The notes under the pieces: model-generated
What the model saw: only the letters and a program-made list of their open reading frames with translations
Told to the model about the DNA's origin: nothing
The model's database searches: none
Made by a program: the position numbers and the translations under genes
Shown: one piece after another, positions 27,366 to 34,457 of the stretch
Position numbering within the stretch: the first letter of the stretch is position 1
Layout of the letters: each line of letters starts with the position of its first letter
Source: HK1 sp965215295
GTDB taxonomy: Bacteria; Pseudomonadota; Gammaproteobacteria; HK1
Assembly (NCBI GenBank): GCA_965215295.1
Contig: OZ244045.1
Location: 186,001 to 250,000, forward strand
Direction of reading: 5' to 3'
DNA: 64,000 nt

Positions 27366-28199
27366 ATGAGCGAATCCGTTCTTGCCCGCTCCACCATCGA
27401 GTATCCCTGCTCGGACGGCAAGCCGATGGCTGAGAGCGAGATTCACTTCGCCTGCACCCTCTACGCGGCCGATGTCCTCTGGAACCACTACCGCGACCAA
27501 GCGGACGTGTACGTCGGCGGGGACATGTTCCTCTACTACGAAGAGGGCAATCCGCGGGTGTCGGTGGTGCCGGACGTGTTCGTCGTGCTCGGAGCGCCGA
27601 AGGAGGTGCCGGGAGGCGGCTTGCGGGACACGTACAAGCTGTGGGAGGAGCCCAAGGGGCCGGACTTCGTGCTGGAGGTGACGTCCCGAAGCACGCGGCG
27701 CGAGGACGAAGGGCGCAAGCGGGAGGTGTATGCGTCGCTGGGAGTGGGGGAGTATTTTCTGTGCGATCCGAGGAGCGAATACCTGTCGCCGCCGGTCCAG
27801 GGGTATCGATTGCGCGGGGACGGTTACGAGCCGTTGCCGGTGACGTGGCTGGCGCACGGGGTCCCCGGGGTGCGCAGCGAGGTGCTCGGGCTCGACCTTC
27901 GTCTGCGCGGGAAGGAGTTGCGGCTCCATGACCCGGCGACCGGACAGGACCTCCTCACCTATCAGGAGCAATGCGACGCCCGTGAAGCCGCCGAGGCGCA
28001 GGTGGCCGAAGTGGTTGCCGCCCGTGAAGCTGCCGAGGCGCAGGTGGCCGAAGTGGTTGCCGCCCGTGAAGCCGCCGAGGCGCAGGTGGCCGAAATGGTT
28101 GCCGCTCGCGAGGCCGCCGAGGCGCAGGTGGCCGATCTGCGGGCGCGGCTGCGGGACTTGCAGGATGGGCGGCCGCCGCCGGATGACTCACAATGCTGA
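27366..28199 (+). CDS. Uma2-family (DUF820) putative PD-(D/E)XK nuclease with coiled-coil tail
   Basis: The 277-residue protein has a Uma2/DUF820 core, a restriction-endonuclease-like fold of unknown biological role. Expected active-site residues are visible: Asp in VVPDVFVVLG, Glu in FVLEVTSRS and Lys in GRKREVYASLGVGEYF. After residue about 203 there is a tail of four near-identical 14-residue units of the type AREAAEAQVAEVVA, two heptads each, predicted to be a parallel coiled coil, then a short Arg-rich end. The start ATG at 27366 is preceded by GGAGG at 27352-27356. It is convergent with psd, 33 bp away. The core call is firm; function is unknown. Confidence 0.85.
   Translation: MSESVLARSTIEYPCSDGKPMAESEIHFACTLYAADVLWNHYRDQADVYVGGDMFLYYEEGNPRVSVVPDVFVVLGAPKEVPGGGLRDTYKLWEEPKGPDFVLEVTSRSTRREDEGRKREVYASLGVGEYFLCDPRSEYLSPPVQGYRLRGDGYEPLPVTWLAHGVPGVRSEVLGLDLRLRGKELRLHDPATGQDLLTYQEQCDAREAAEAQVAEVVAAREAAEAQVAEVVAAREAAEAQVAEMVAAREAAEAQVADLRARLRDLQDGRPPPDDSQC
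27978..28139 (+). repeat. 42-bp tandem repeats inside the Uma2-family gene
   Basis: Four units of 42 bp (27978, 28020, 28062 and 28104, the last partial) differ by only a few bases, mostly at third codon positions. Each encodes 14 residues, exactly two heptads, so copy-number change would lengthen the coiled coil in register. Confidence 0.9.
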
Positions 28200-28232
28200 T
28201 CCGGGAACGACGTCCCGCCCACTCTCCGCGGA

Positions 28233-29198
28233 TCAATCGCCGGACCGGGCGCCACCACCGGCCCGGATGGTGCCCCCGGCCCGACCGCCGTCCCCGAACG
28301 GGACGCCACCGATGCGACGCCCCATCCGCACCGGCGAGCCCGGCGCCATCCACGGCGCCCATTCGACCGCGGGGTTCGCGAGCATCAGGATCACCGTCGA
28401 GCCCATGTTGAACCGGCCCATCTCGCGGCCCTGCTCCAGCACGACCTCCGTATCGTCGTAACGCTCGACCAGAGCCTCGCGCCGCCGAGGCGGAGTCACG
28501 ACTCCGCGCCACACCTGTTCCATGCACCCCACGAAGACCGCGCCGACCATGGTGATCGCCAACGGCCCGAGGTCGGTGTCGAAGAACGAGACGATCCGTT
28601 CGTTGCGCGTGAACAGGCGGTCGATCGCATCGACGGTCACCGGGTTCACGCTGAACAGCTTCCCCGGCACGTACACCGTCGAGCGAAGCCGGCCGGTGAG
28701 CGGCATGTGCACGCGGTGGTAGTCGCGCGGCGCCAGGTAGATCGTCGCGAACCGCCCGCCGGCGAACGCGGCGGCGGCGCGTTCATCCCCGCCGAAGAGG
28801 GCTTCGAGGGTGTAGGTGCGGTCCTTGGCCTGGACGACGGTCCGGCCGTCCATCGCACCGGCCGCGGCGACGGTGCCGTCGGCCGGAGAAACGACGGCGC
28901 CCGGTCCGCCTTCCAGCGGTCTTGCGGCGGTGGCCAGAGCACGGGTGAAGAATGCGTTGAAGTGTGGATACGACGCCGGGGCCGGGTCCGCGGCGATGCC
29001 CAGGTCGACACCGTACCTGCGAACGAACCAGCGGATTTGCCAGTTCTTCCAGGGCGCGAACCGGATGCGGGTCGCGCGCAGCATCATCCACGACAGCAGG
29101 TGCTTCGGATAGAGTCTCTGCCGCATGCCCGTGAGACGCACCGCTCTGCGGGAGGCCGTCGTCTTCATCGTTGCGGAGGTGACAGGTTGGCGAGCCAT
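28233..29198 (-). CDS. psd: Phosphatidylserine decarboxylase
   Basis: Psd makes phosphatidylethanolamine from phosphatidylserine at the inner membrane and matures by self-cleavage to a pyruvoyl enzyme. Visible motifs are SYPHFNAFFTRAL, VSPADGTV, YLAPRDYHRVHMPLTG (catalytic Asp-His region) and FNMGSTVIL, whose Gly-Ser is the cleavage site (LGST in most homologues). The start is uncertain: 29198 has GAAGG just upstream, while ATGs at 29168 and 29126 also fit; the conserved part begins LYPKHLLSWMM near 29110. About 30 extra Gly/Arg-rich residues follow the usual C-terminus. It follows two tRNA genes on the same strand and may share their transcript. Confidence 0.92.
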   Translation of the reverse strand: MARQPVTSATMKTTASRRAVRLTGMRQRLYPKHLLSWMMLRATRIRFAPWKNWQIRWFVRRYGVDLGIAADPAPASYPHFNAFFTRALATAARPLEGGPGAVVSPADGTVAAAGAMDGRTVVQAKDRTYTLEALFGGDERAAAAFAGGRFATIYLAPRDYHRVHMPLTGRLRSTVYVPGKLFSVNPVTVDAIDRLFTRNERIVSFFDTDLGPLAITMVGAVFVGCMEQVWRGVVTPPRRREALVERYDDTEVVLEQGREMGRFNMGSTVILMLANPAVEWAPWMAPGSPVRMGRRIGGVPFGDGGRAGGTIRAGGGARSGD

Positions 29199-29224
29199 CC
29201 ACCTTCGGCGGGCATGTGGCCACA

Positions 29225-29301
29225 TGGCGCCCCGGACAGGATTCGAACCTGTGACCTTCCGCTTAGGAGGCGGACGCTCTATCCGGCTGAGCTACCGGGG
29301 C
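29225..29301 (-). tRNA. tRNA-Arg (anticodon CCU)
   Basis: The gene is 77 nt on the minus strand with encoded CCA. Acceptor GCCCCGG pairs with CCGGGGC, discriminator G. The anticodon stem TCCGC/GCGGA encloses CTCCTAA, giving anticodon CCU (29265-29267), which reads AGG. The T arm ACAGGTTCGAATCCTGT is regular. It lies 28 bp after tRNA-Ala. Confidence 0.97.
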
Positions 29302-29329
29302 CGGGGCGAGATGCGGACTCGAGGTGCGT

Positions 29330-29405
29330 TGGTGGAGCCGATGGGGGTCGAACCCACGACCTCAGCATTGCGAACGCTGCGCTCTCCCAACTGAGCTACG
29401 GCCCC
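29330..29405 (-). tRNA. tRNA-Ala (anticodon CGC)
   Basis: The gene is 76 nt on the minus strand with encoded CCA. Acceptor GGGGCCG pairs with CGGCTCC (one G-U), discriminator A. The anticodon stem CAGCG/TGCTG encloses TTCGCAA, giving anticodon CGC (29370-29372), which reads GCG, a favoured codon in this GC-rich genome. The T arm and D arm are regular. Confidence 0.97.
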
Positions 29406-29459
29406 GGAAAGAGTGCGAAAGTCTACTCGCGTCGCCTGCCGCGCGCCAGCGCCGTTCGG

Positions 29460-29489
29460 TTGCCGTGAGTCGTGCGCGGCAAGTAGGAT
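29460..29489 (+). promoter_or_regulatory. Candidate sigma-70-type promoter for the arsS-like gene
   Basis: TTGCCG (29460-29465) and TAGGAT (29484-29489) are separated by 18 bases and lie 28 bp before the start codon, leaving a short leader with GGGAAG as ribosome-binding site. Four of six positions match consensus in each box (TTGaca and TAtaAT type). It lies in the gap between divergent tRNA-Ala and this gene. Confidence 0.4.
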
Positions 29490-29517
29490 GCCGCGATCCC
29501 CGCCGGGAAGACCAGCC

Positions 29518-30480
29518 ATGCGCGACCCACTTCCACTGTTGGCCCATACGTCGTTTCCGCCGTTGCGTCGGAACCGGCTGACCACGCTGCAGGTCAACCT
29601 CGGCTACCTCTGCAACCAGTCCTGTCTGCACTGCCACGTGAATGCGGGTCCGAGGCGGACCGAACAGATGAGCGCCCGGACGGCGGGCCAGGTCGTCGAC
29701 TTCATCGGGGCGTCCGGCGTGGAGGTGCTCGACCTCACCGGGGGCGCGCCGGAGCTGAACCCGAACTTCCGGTTCATGGTCGATGCGGCGGTGGACCGCG
29801 GCGTCCGGGTCATCGACCGGTGCAACCTCACGATCCTCTTCGAGCCCGGCCAGGAAAACCTGGCGGAATTCCTGGCGTCTCGACGGGTCGGCGTCGTCGC
29901 GTCGCTGCCCTGCTACCTCGACGAGAACGTCGACCGGCAACGGGGCAAGGGAGTGTTCGATGCGAGCATCGAAGGATTGCGGAGGCTGAATGCCCTGGGT
30001 TACGGCGGCGAAGACACCGATCTCTCCCTCGATCTCGTCTTCAATCCGCAGGGCCCGGTGCTTCCCCCCGCCCAGGCCGAGCTGGAGCGTACTTACAAGA
30101 CCGAACTCGGCCGGCAGTTCGGCGTCCGGTTCAATCGCCTGCTGACGCTGGCGAACATGCCGATCGGACGGTTCGGCAGCACCCTCATCTCGAAAGGCCT
30201 GTTCGTGGAGTATCTCGACGTGTTGCGGGAGGCCCACGTCGAATCGAACGTCGAGCACGTGATGTGCCGGCATACCGTAAGCATCGATTGGCAGGGATAT
30301 GCCTACGACTGCGACTTCAACCAGATGCTGGGACTTCCGATGCGGCTCAACGGATCGCCGCGGGTCCACGTCACGGACCTCGTTTCGGCCGACATCGACG
30401 GCCGGCCGATCGCGATACGCGACCACTGCTTCGGCTGCACCGCGGGGCAGGGAAGCAGTTGCGGCGGTGCGCTGACCTGA
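29518..30480 (+). CDS. arsS: Radical SAM protein of the ArsS (arsenosugar biosynthesis) family
   Basis: The 320-residue protein has the radical SAM cluster motif CNQSCLHC (Cys32, Cys36, Cys39), followed by LTGGAPELNPNF as the glycine-rich segment. The C-terminal part has the Cys-rich DUF3641-type end (DHCFGCTAGQGSSCGG). This architecture is that of ArsS, which attaches the adenosyl group of SAM to methylated arsenic in arsenosugar synthesis. The start ATG at 29518 is preceded by GGGAAG at seven bases; 35 codons of upstream open frame lack family support. Two transferase genes follow directly, the usual companions. No arsM is visible in this window, so the arsenic role is inferred from family. 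Confidence 0.87.
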   Translation: MRDPLPLLAHTSFPPLRRNRLTTLQVNLGYLCNQSCLHCHVNAGPRRTEQMSARTAGQVVDFIGASGVEVLDLTGGAPELNPNFRFMVDAAVDRGVRVIDRCNLTILFEPGQENLAEFLASRRVGVVASLPCYLDENVDRQRGKGVFDASIEGLRRLNALGYGGEDTDLSLDLVFNPQGPVLPPAQAELERTYKTELGRQFGVRFNRLLTLANMPIGRFGSTLISKGLFVEYLDVLREAHVESNVEHVMCRHTVSIDWQGYAYDCDFNQMLGLPMRLNGSPRVHVTDLVSADIDGRPIAIRDHCFGCTAGQGSSCGGALT

Positions 30481-30518
30481 GCCCGCACGACGGCGGCCGG
30501 CCATGCCGCCGGGAGCCG

Positions 30519-31208
30519 GTGGCCTCGCCATGGGTCTCGGTCGTCGTTCCCGCCCTCGACGAGGCCGGAGCCCTCGCGCGGTCGCTGCTTCCGTTGCAAT
30601 CCGGACGTGGCCGCGACGTCGAGGTGATCGTCGTCGACGGCGGCAGCCGGGACGGGACCCGGCGCGTTGCGCATCCCCTGTGCGATCGTGTCCTCCGTGC
30701 GCCGCGCGGTCGCGCACGCCAGATGAACGCGGGCGCCGCCGCCGCCCGCGGTGACGTGCTGCTGTTCCTCCACGCGGACACGCGGCTTCCGTCCGGCTGG
30801 GTCCCGATGGTCCGGGACGCCCTCGACCATCGCGGCCGCGAATGGGGCCGGTTCGACGTGCGGCTCGACGGGACGCACCCGATGCTGCGCGTCGTCGAAC
30901 GCGCGATGAACCTGCGTTCGCGGCTGAGCGGGATCGCCACCGGAGACCAGGCGATGTTCGTCACCCGTTACGCCTTTCGGGAGGCCGGGGGATTTCCCGA
31001 CATCGCGCTGATGGAAGACGTGGCGCTCAGTCGTGCGCTGCGCACCCGTTCGCGACCGGCCTGCCTGCGGACGGCCGTGGCCACGTCGAGCCGGCGGTGG
31101 GAGCGCGACGGAATGGTGCGTACTGTCGTCCTGATGTGGCGGCTGAGGCTCGAGTTCGCGCTCGGCGCCGACCCCGAGAGACTGGCGCGCCTGTACCGCG
31201 GGAGCTGA
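30519..31208 (+). CDS. Family 2 glycosyltransferase, rSAM/selenodomain-associated type (TIGR04283-like)
   Basis: The 229-residue product is a short GT2 protein: SVVVPALDEAGAL, then VIVVDGGSRDGT, GRARQMNAGA and LFLHADTRLP with the DxD-like motif. ATGDQAMFVTR and the acceptor-side MEDVALSRAL also match the TIGR04283 group. The likely start is GTG 30519 with GGGAG just upstream; no ATG lies in frame. It begins 39 bp after arsS and is followed by a partner transferase after three bases. Such genes travel with arsS-like radical SAM genes, but the substrate is not known from the sequence. Confidence 0.82.
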   Translation: MASPWVSVVVPALDEAGALARSLLPLQSGRGRDVEVIVVDGGSRDGTRRVAHPLCDRVLRAPRGRARQMNAGAAAARGDVLLFLHADTRLPSGWVPMVRDALDHRGREWGRFDVRLDGTHPMLRVVERAMNLRSRLSGIATGDQAMFVTRYAFREAGGFPDIALMEDVALSRALRTRSRPACLRTAVATSSRRWERDGMVRTVVLMWRLRLEFALGADPERLARLYRGS

Positions 31209-31211
31209 GCG

Positions 31212-31823
31212 ATGACCGCCGATTGCCGGGTCGTGGTCATGGCTCGCGCCCCGGTTCCCGGCAAGACCAAGCGCCGGCTGGTTCCGGCCATCGGTGCGGA
31301 ACGCGCCGCCGCGCTGCACCGGGCCATGACATGCCGGGCCGTCACGTCGGCGCTTGCCAGCGGCGTGGGGCCGGTGGAGCTGTGGTGCACTCCGGGCACG
31401 GACCACGAGCTCTTCCGTACGCTGCGGAGCCGGGTGGGGGTGGAGCTGCGCACCCAGGTCGGAACGGACCTCGGGGAGAGGATGCAAGCGGCGGTCGAGG
31501 CGCGTCCGGGCGCGACCGCGATCATCGGAACCGACTGCCCGTTCCTGGAGCCGGGCGACCTCGTGCGTGCCGCCGAGGGTCTGCGTTCACCGGATGCGGA
31601 CGTGGTGGTGGCGCCGGCCCTCGACGGCGGCTATGTGCTGATCGCCGTCGACCGGCCCTGCCGGGAGTTGTTCGCGCAGGTGGACTGGGGCACCGGGCGC
31701 GTACTCGCCCAGACTCGCGAACGTGCGCGTGCCGCGCGGCTGCGGCTCCTGGAGCTGGAACCGCGTCGAGACATCGACCGGCCGGAGGATCTCGAATCGC
31801 TCCACGGCGTGCTGAGCTGGTGA
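31212..31823 (+). CDS. DUF2064 / rSAM-associated nucleotidyl- or glycosyltransferase-like protein (TIGR04282-like)
   Basis: The 203-residue protein starts with CRVVVMARAPVPGKTKRRLVP, a nucleotide-sugar-transferase-like loop, and has IIGTDCPFLEPGDL and APALDGGYVLIAVD, all typical of DUF2064 (COG3222). These are Rossmann-like enzymes that commonly pair with TIGR04283 and ArsS-like proteins; the pairing is conserved here. It begins three bases after the GT2 gene, so the three genes form one operon. The exact reaction is unknown. Confidence 0.85.
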   Translation: MTADCRVVVMARAPVPGKTKRRLVPAIGAERAAALHRAMTCRAVTSALASGVGPVELWCTPGTDHELFRTLRSRVGVELRTQVGTDLGERMQAAVEARPGATAIIGTDCPFLEPGDLVRAAEGLRSPDADVVVAPALDGGYVLIAVDRPCRELFAQVDWGTGRVLAQTRERARAARLRLLELEPRRDIDRPEDLESLHGVLSW

Positions 31824-32098
31824 GGGTTCGGAACCGGGTCACGCGGTGCAACCGGCACGGTGAAACCGAGGGTTCGACGAACCTCGTGACGCGCCGGGAA
31901 CGACGACGGTGGGTGGTGCCGGGAGGTCTCGTGCGGTGAACCCGGTGTATCGACGAACCTCGTGCCGCGGCGGACTCTTCCGAAGACCGCCGGGTTCATC
32001 GGCTTGCAAGAAACGCGAGTGATAAATCCATAATTTACAAATAGATATCAGAACAATCTGAATCGACTCTTGAGCTATTGCTCGTGGTTTCGTAGTCT
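31824..32098. other. 275-bp intergenic region with AT-rich right end
   Basis: The left part carries two copies of CGACGAACCTCGTG (31875-31888 and 31953-31966) in GC-rich sequence. From about 32010 the base composition drops sharply (TAAATCCATAATTTAC and following), which is where the mrcB promoter should lie. TTGCAA at 32004 and CATAAT at 32029 are 19 bases apart, only a fair match. No gene is seen. Confidence 0.5.
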
Positions 32099-34453
32099 AT
32101 GACGGGATCGTCACCTGGTCCCAGCGCCATGGCCCGCCGTCGTCCCGGATCGGCGTCCACCGGACGCAAGTCCCCACGAGCCCGCTCTCGCCCGAAATCG
32201 AAGCGCCGCAGCCGGGTCCGGCGGATGGCCGCCGTGGCTGGCGTCGTGGGCGTGATCGTGCTTGCGGCGTATGCGTTCTGGCTGGACCTGCGGATCCGGA
32301 ACGAGTTCGACGGCAAGCGGTGGGCCGTGCCGGCGCGCGTGTTCGCCCGGCCGCTCCAGCTCGCTCCCGGGGCGCCGCTGACGATCGATGCGATCGAGGC
32401 GGAGCTGAAGCTCGCCGGCTACCGGCATGTGCGTTCCGCGTTCCGACCCGCGAGTTTCGAGCGCAGCGGCGAGCGCGTGCGTTTCGTGACTCGCGAGTTC
32501 CCGTTTCCCGATGGAGCCGCTCCATCGCGCACGGTCTCGGTCTCGGTGTCCGGCGGGCGCGTCACGGCGGTCGAGGTGGATGGCGAGGCACGCGCCCGGG
32601 TGCGGGTCGATCCGGCCGAGATCGCCCGGATCTTTCCCGCGCATCGAGAGGATCGCGTGCTGCTCCGCCTCGACGACGTCCCTGCCGCGTTCCAGGCGAT
32701 CCTGCTGGAAGTCGAAGACCGCAGGTTCCACGAGCACTCCGGCCTCGACCCTCTGGCGATCCTGCGCGCCGCTTGGGCGAACCTGCTTGCCGGCCGCACC
32801 GTGCAGGGCGGAAGCACCCTGACCCAGCAACTCGCCAGGAACTTCTTCCTGTCCACCGAGCGTACCCTCGCCCGCAAGCTGAACGAGGCGCTCGTCGCGT
32901 TGCTGCTGGAGTGGCGCTACTCCAAGCCCGAATTGCTCGAGGCGTACCTGAACGAGGTGTTCCTCGGCCAGCAGGGCGCGCACGCCATTCACGGATTCGG
33001 CCGCGCCGCCCGTTTCTACTTCGGGCGCTCGCTCGCGGACCTCGATCTCGACGAGATGGCGTTGCTCGTCGGCCTGGTGCGCGGGCCCTCGTACTACGAC
33101 CCGCGGCGCCATCCCGAACGCGCAAAGCGGCGGCGGAACCGGGTGATCGATCGGCTCGAAGCACGGGGCGTGGCGGGGGCCGGGGAGGCGGAGCGCGCGC
33201 GGGGAGAGCCGCTCGGAGTGACGCGCCGCCCGCCCCTCGCGTCGACGCGCTTCCCGGCGTTTGTCGACCTCGTGCGCCGGCAGCTCCGGCGCGACTACCC
33301 GGGCGAGGTGCTGCGCACCGAGGGGCTGCGGATCTTCACGACTTTCGACCCCACCGTTCAACGCGCGTCGGAGTCGGCGCTCGGCGAGTCGATACCGGTC
33401 CTCGCGCAACGCAGCGGCCTCGCGCGCCGGGAGCTTCAGGCCGCGGTCACGGTGACGGATGCCCGCTCCGGCGAAGTGCTCTCGGTCGTGGGGGGGCGCG
33501 AGCCGCGCCTCGCGGGGTTCAATCGTGCCCTCGATGCGGTCCGGCCGGTCGGTTCGCTGGTCAAGCCCGCGGTCTACCTCGCGGCGCTGGCCGGCCCGCG
33601 GTTCCATCTCGCGTCGTTCGTCCGCGACGACCCGGTCCGGCTCGACGGGCCGCGTGGGCCGTGGCAGCCACGAAACCACGACGGCCGCTCGCACGGGGCG
33701 GTGCTCCTGCACGACGCGCTCGTGCGCTCGTACAACATCGCGACGGTCCGGCTCGGGCTCGACGTCGGGCTGGAACGGGTCCGGGAGATGATTCGGGCGC
33801 TCGGGGTGTCGCGGCCGATCACGGCGTTTCCGGCGATGCTCCTCGGCACCGCGGAGCTCGCTCCCATCGAGGTGAACGCCATGTACCAGTCGTTCGCGAC
33901 GGGCGGCCTGCGGCAGCCGCTGCGGGCGATCCGCGGCGTCACCGATCGGCACGGCCGGCCGCTCGGCCGCTATCCGGAGCGTTCCACGCGGGTCGCGGAC
34001 CCGGGCGCGGTGTTCCTCGTCACCCACGCCTTGCGCGGGGTGCTGAGCGAAGGGACCGGACGCAGGGCCCGGGGGCTCCTCGGGCGCGGCCAGGCGCTTG
34101 CGGGGAAGACCGGGACCACGGACGGGCGGCGCGATAGCTGGTTCGCGGGCTACGGTGCGGACCGGGTCGCCGTGGTCTGGATCGGACGCGACGACAATCG
34201 GCCCGTGAACCTGAGCGGTTCGAGCGGGGCATTGGAGGTCTGGGCGCGCCTCATGCGTTCGATCGGAGCGACTTCGGTCTCCGATGTCGCTCCGCACGGC
34301 GTGGAATGGCACTGGGTGAGCCGGGGCGAGGGACGGCGCATCGAGCGCGCCTGCGCCGGCGCGATGCGGCTTCCGTTCGTCGCCGGGCGCCTCCCGCCGG
34401 AGGGGCGGTGTGGGCCGCGGACCGCGTCCCGTGGCGCTGCCGTCGCTTCCTGA
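32099..34453 (+). CDS. mrcB: Bifunctional penicillin-binding protein 1B
   Basis: The 784-residue PBP1b builds and crosslinks peptidoglycan. It has a basic cytoplasmic tail, one membrane helix (about residues 45-62) and a UB2H-like region. The GT51 glycosyltransferase carries Glu206 in VEDRRFHEHSGLDP and GGSTLTQQLARNFFL. The transpeptidase carries Ser486 in GSLVKP (SxxK), Ser544 in SYN and Lys670 in KTGTT. The start ATG at 32099 follows an AT-rich leader. A broken Wzy/WaaL-like gene begins four bases after the stop, and a 136-bp piece of this gene (33865-34000) is found again at 36857-36992. The gene itself looks intact. Confidence 0.95.
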   Translation: MTGSSPGPSAMARRRPGSASTGRKSPRARSRPKSKRRSRVRRMAAVAGVVGVIVLAAYAFWLDLRIRNEFDGKRWAVPARVFARPLQLAPGAPLTIDAIEAELKLAGYRHVRSAFRPASFERSGERVRFVTREFPFPDGAAPSRTVSVSVSGGRVTAVEVDGEARARVRVDPAEIARIFPAHREDRVLLRLDDVPAAFQAILLEVEDRRFHEHSGLDPLAILRAAWANLLAGRTVQGGSTLTQQLARNFFLSTERTLARKLNEALVALLLEWRYSKPELLEAYLNEVFLGQQGAHAIHGFGRAARFYFGRSLADLDLDEMALLVGLVRGPSYYDPRRHPERAKRRRNRVIDRLEARGVAGAGEAERARGEPLGVTRRPPLASTRFPAFVDLVRRQLRRDYPGEVLRTEGLRIFTTFDPTVQRASESALGESIPVLAQRSGLARRELQAAVTVTDARSGEVLSVVGGREPRLAGFNRALDAVRPVGSLVKPAVYLAALAGPRFHLASFVRDDPVRLDGPRGPWQPRNHDGRSHGAVLLHDALVRSYNIATVRLGLDVGLERVREMIRALGVSRPITAFPAMLLGTAELAPIEVNAMYQSFATGGLRQPLRAIRGVTDRHGRPLGRYPERSTRVADPGAVFLVTHALRGVLSEGTGRRARGLLGRGQALAGKTGTTDGRRDSWFAGYGADRVAVVWIGRDDNRPVNLSGSSGALEVWARLMRSIGATSVSDVAPHGVEWHWVSRGEGRRIERACAGAMRLPFVAGRLPPEGRCGPRTASRGAAVAS

Positions 34454-34457
34454 TGGC

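Noticed and set aside
29225..29405. tRNA genes as an integration site for a mobile island
   Set aside because: No second copy of either tRNA 3' end, integrase gene or transposase was found in the window.
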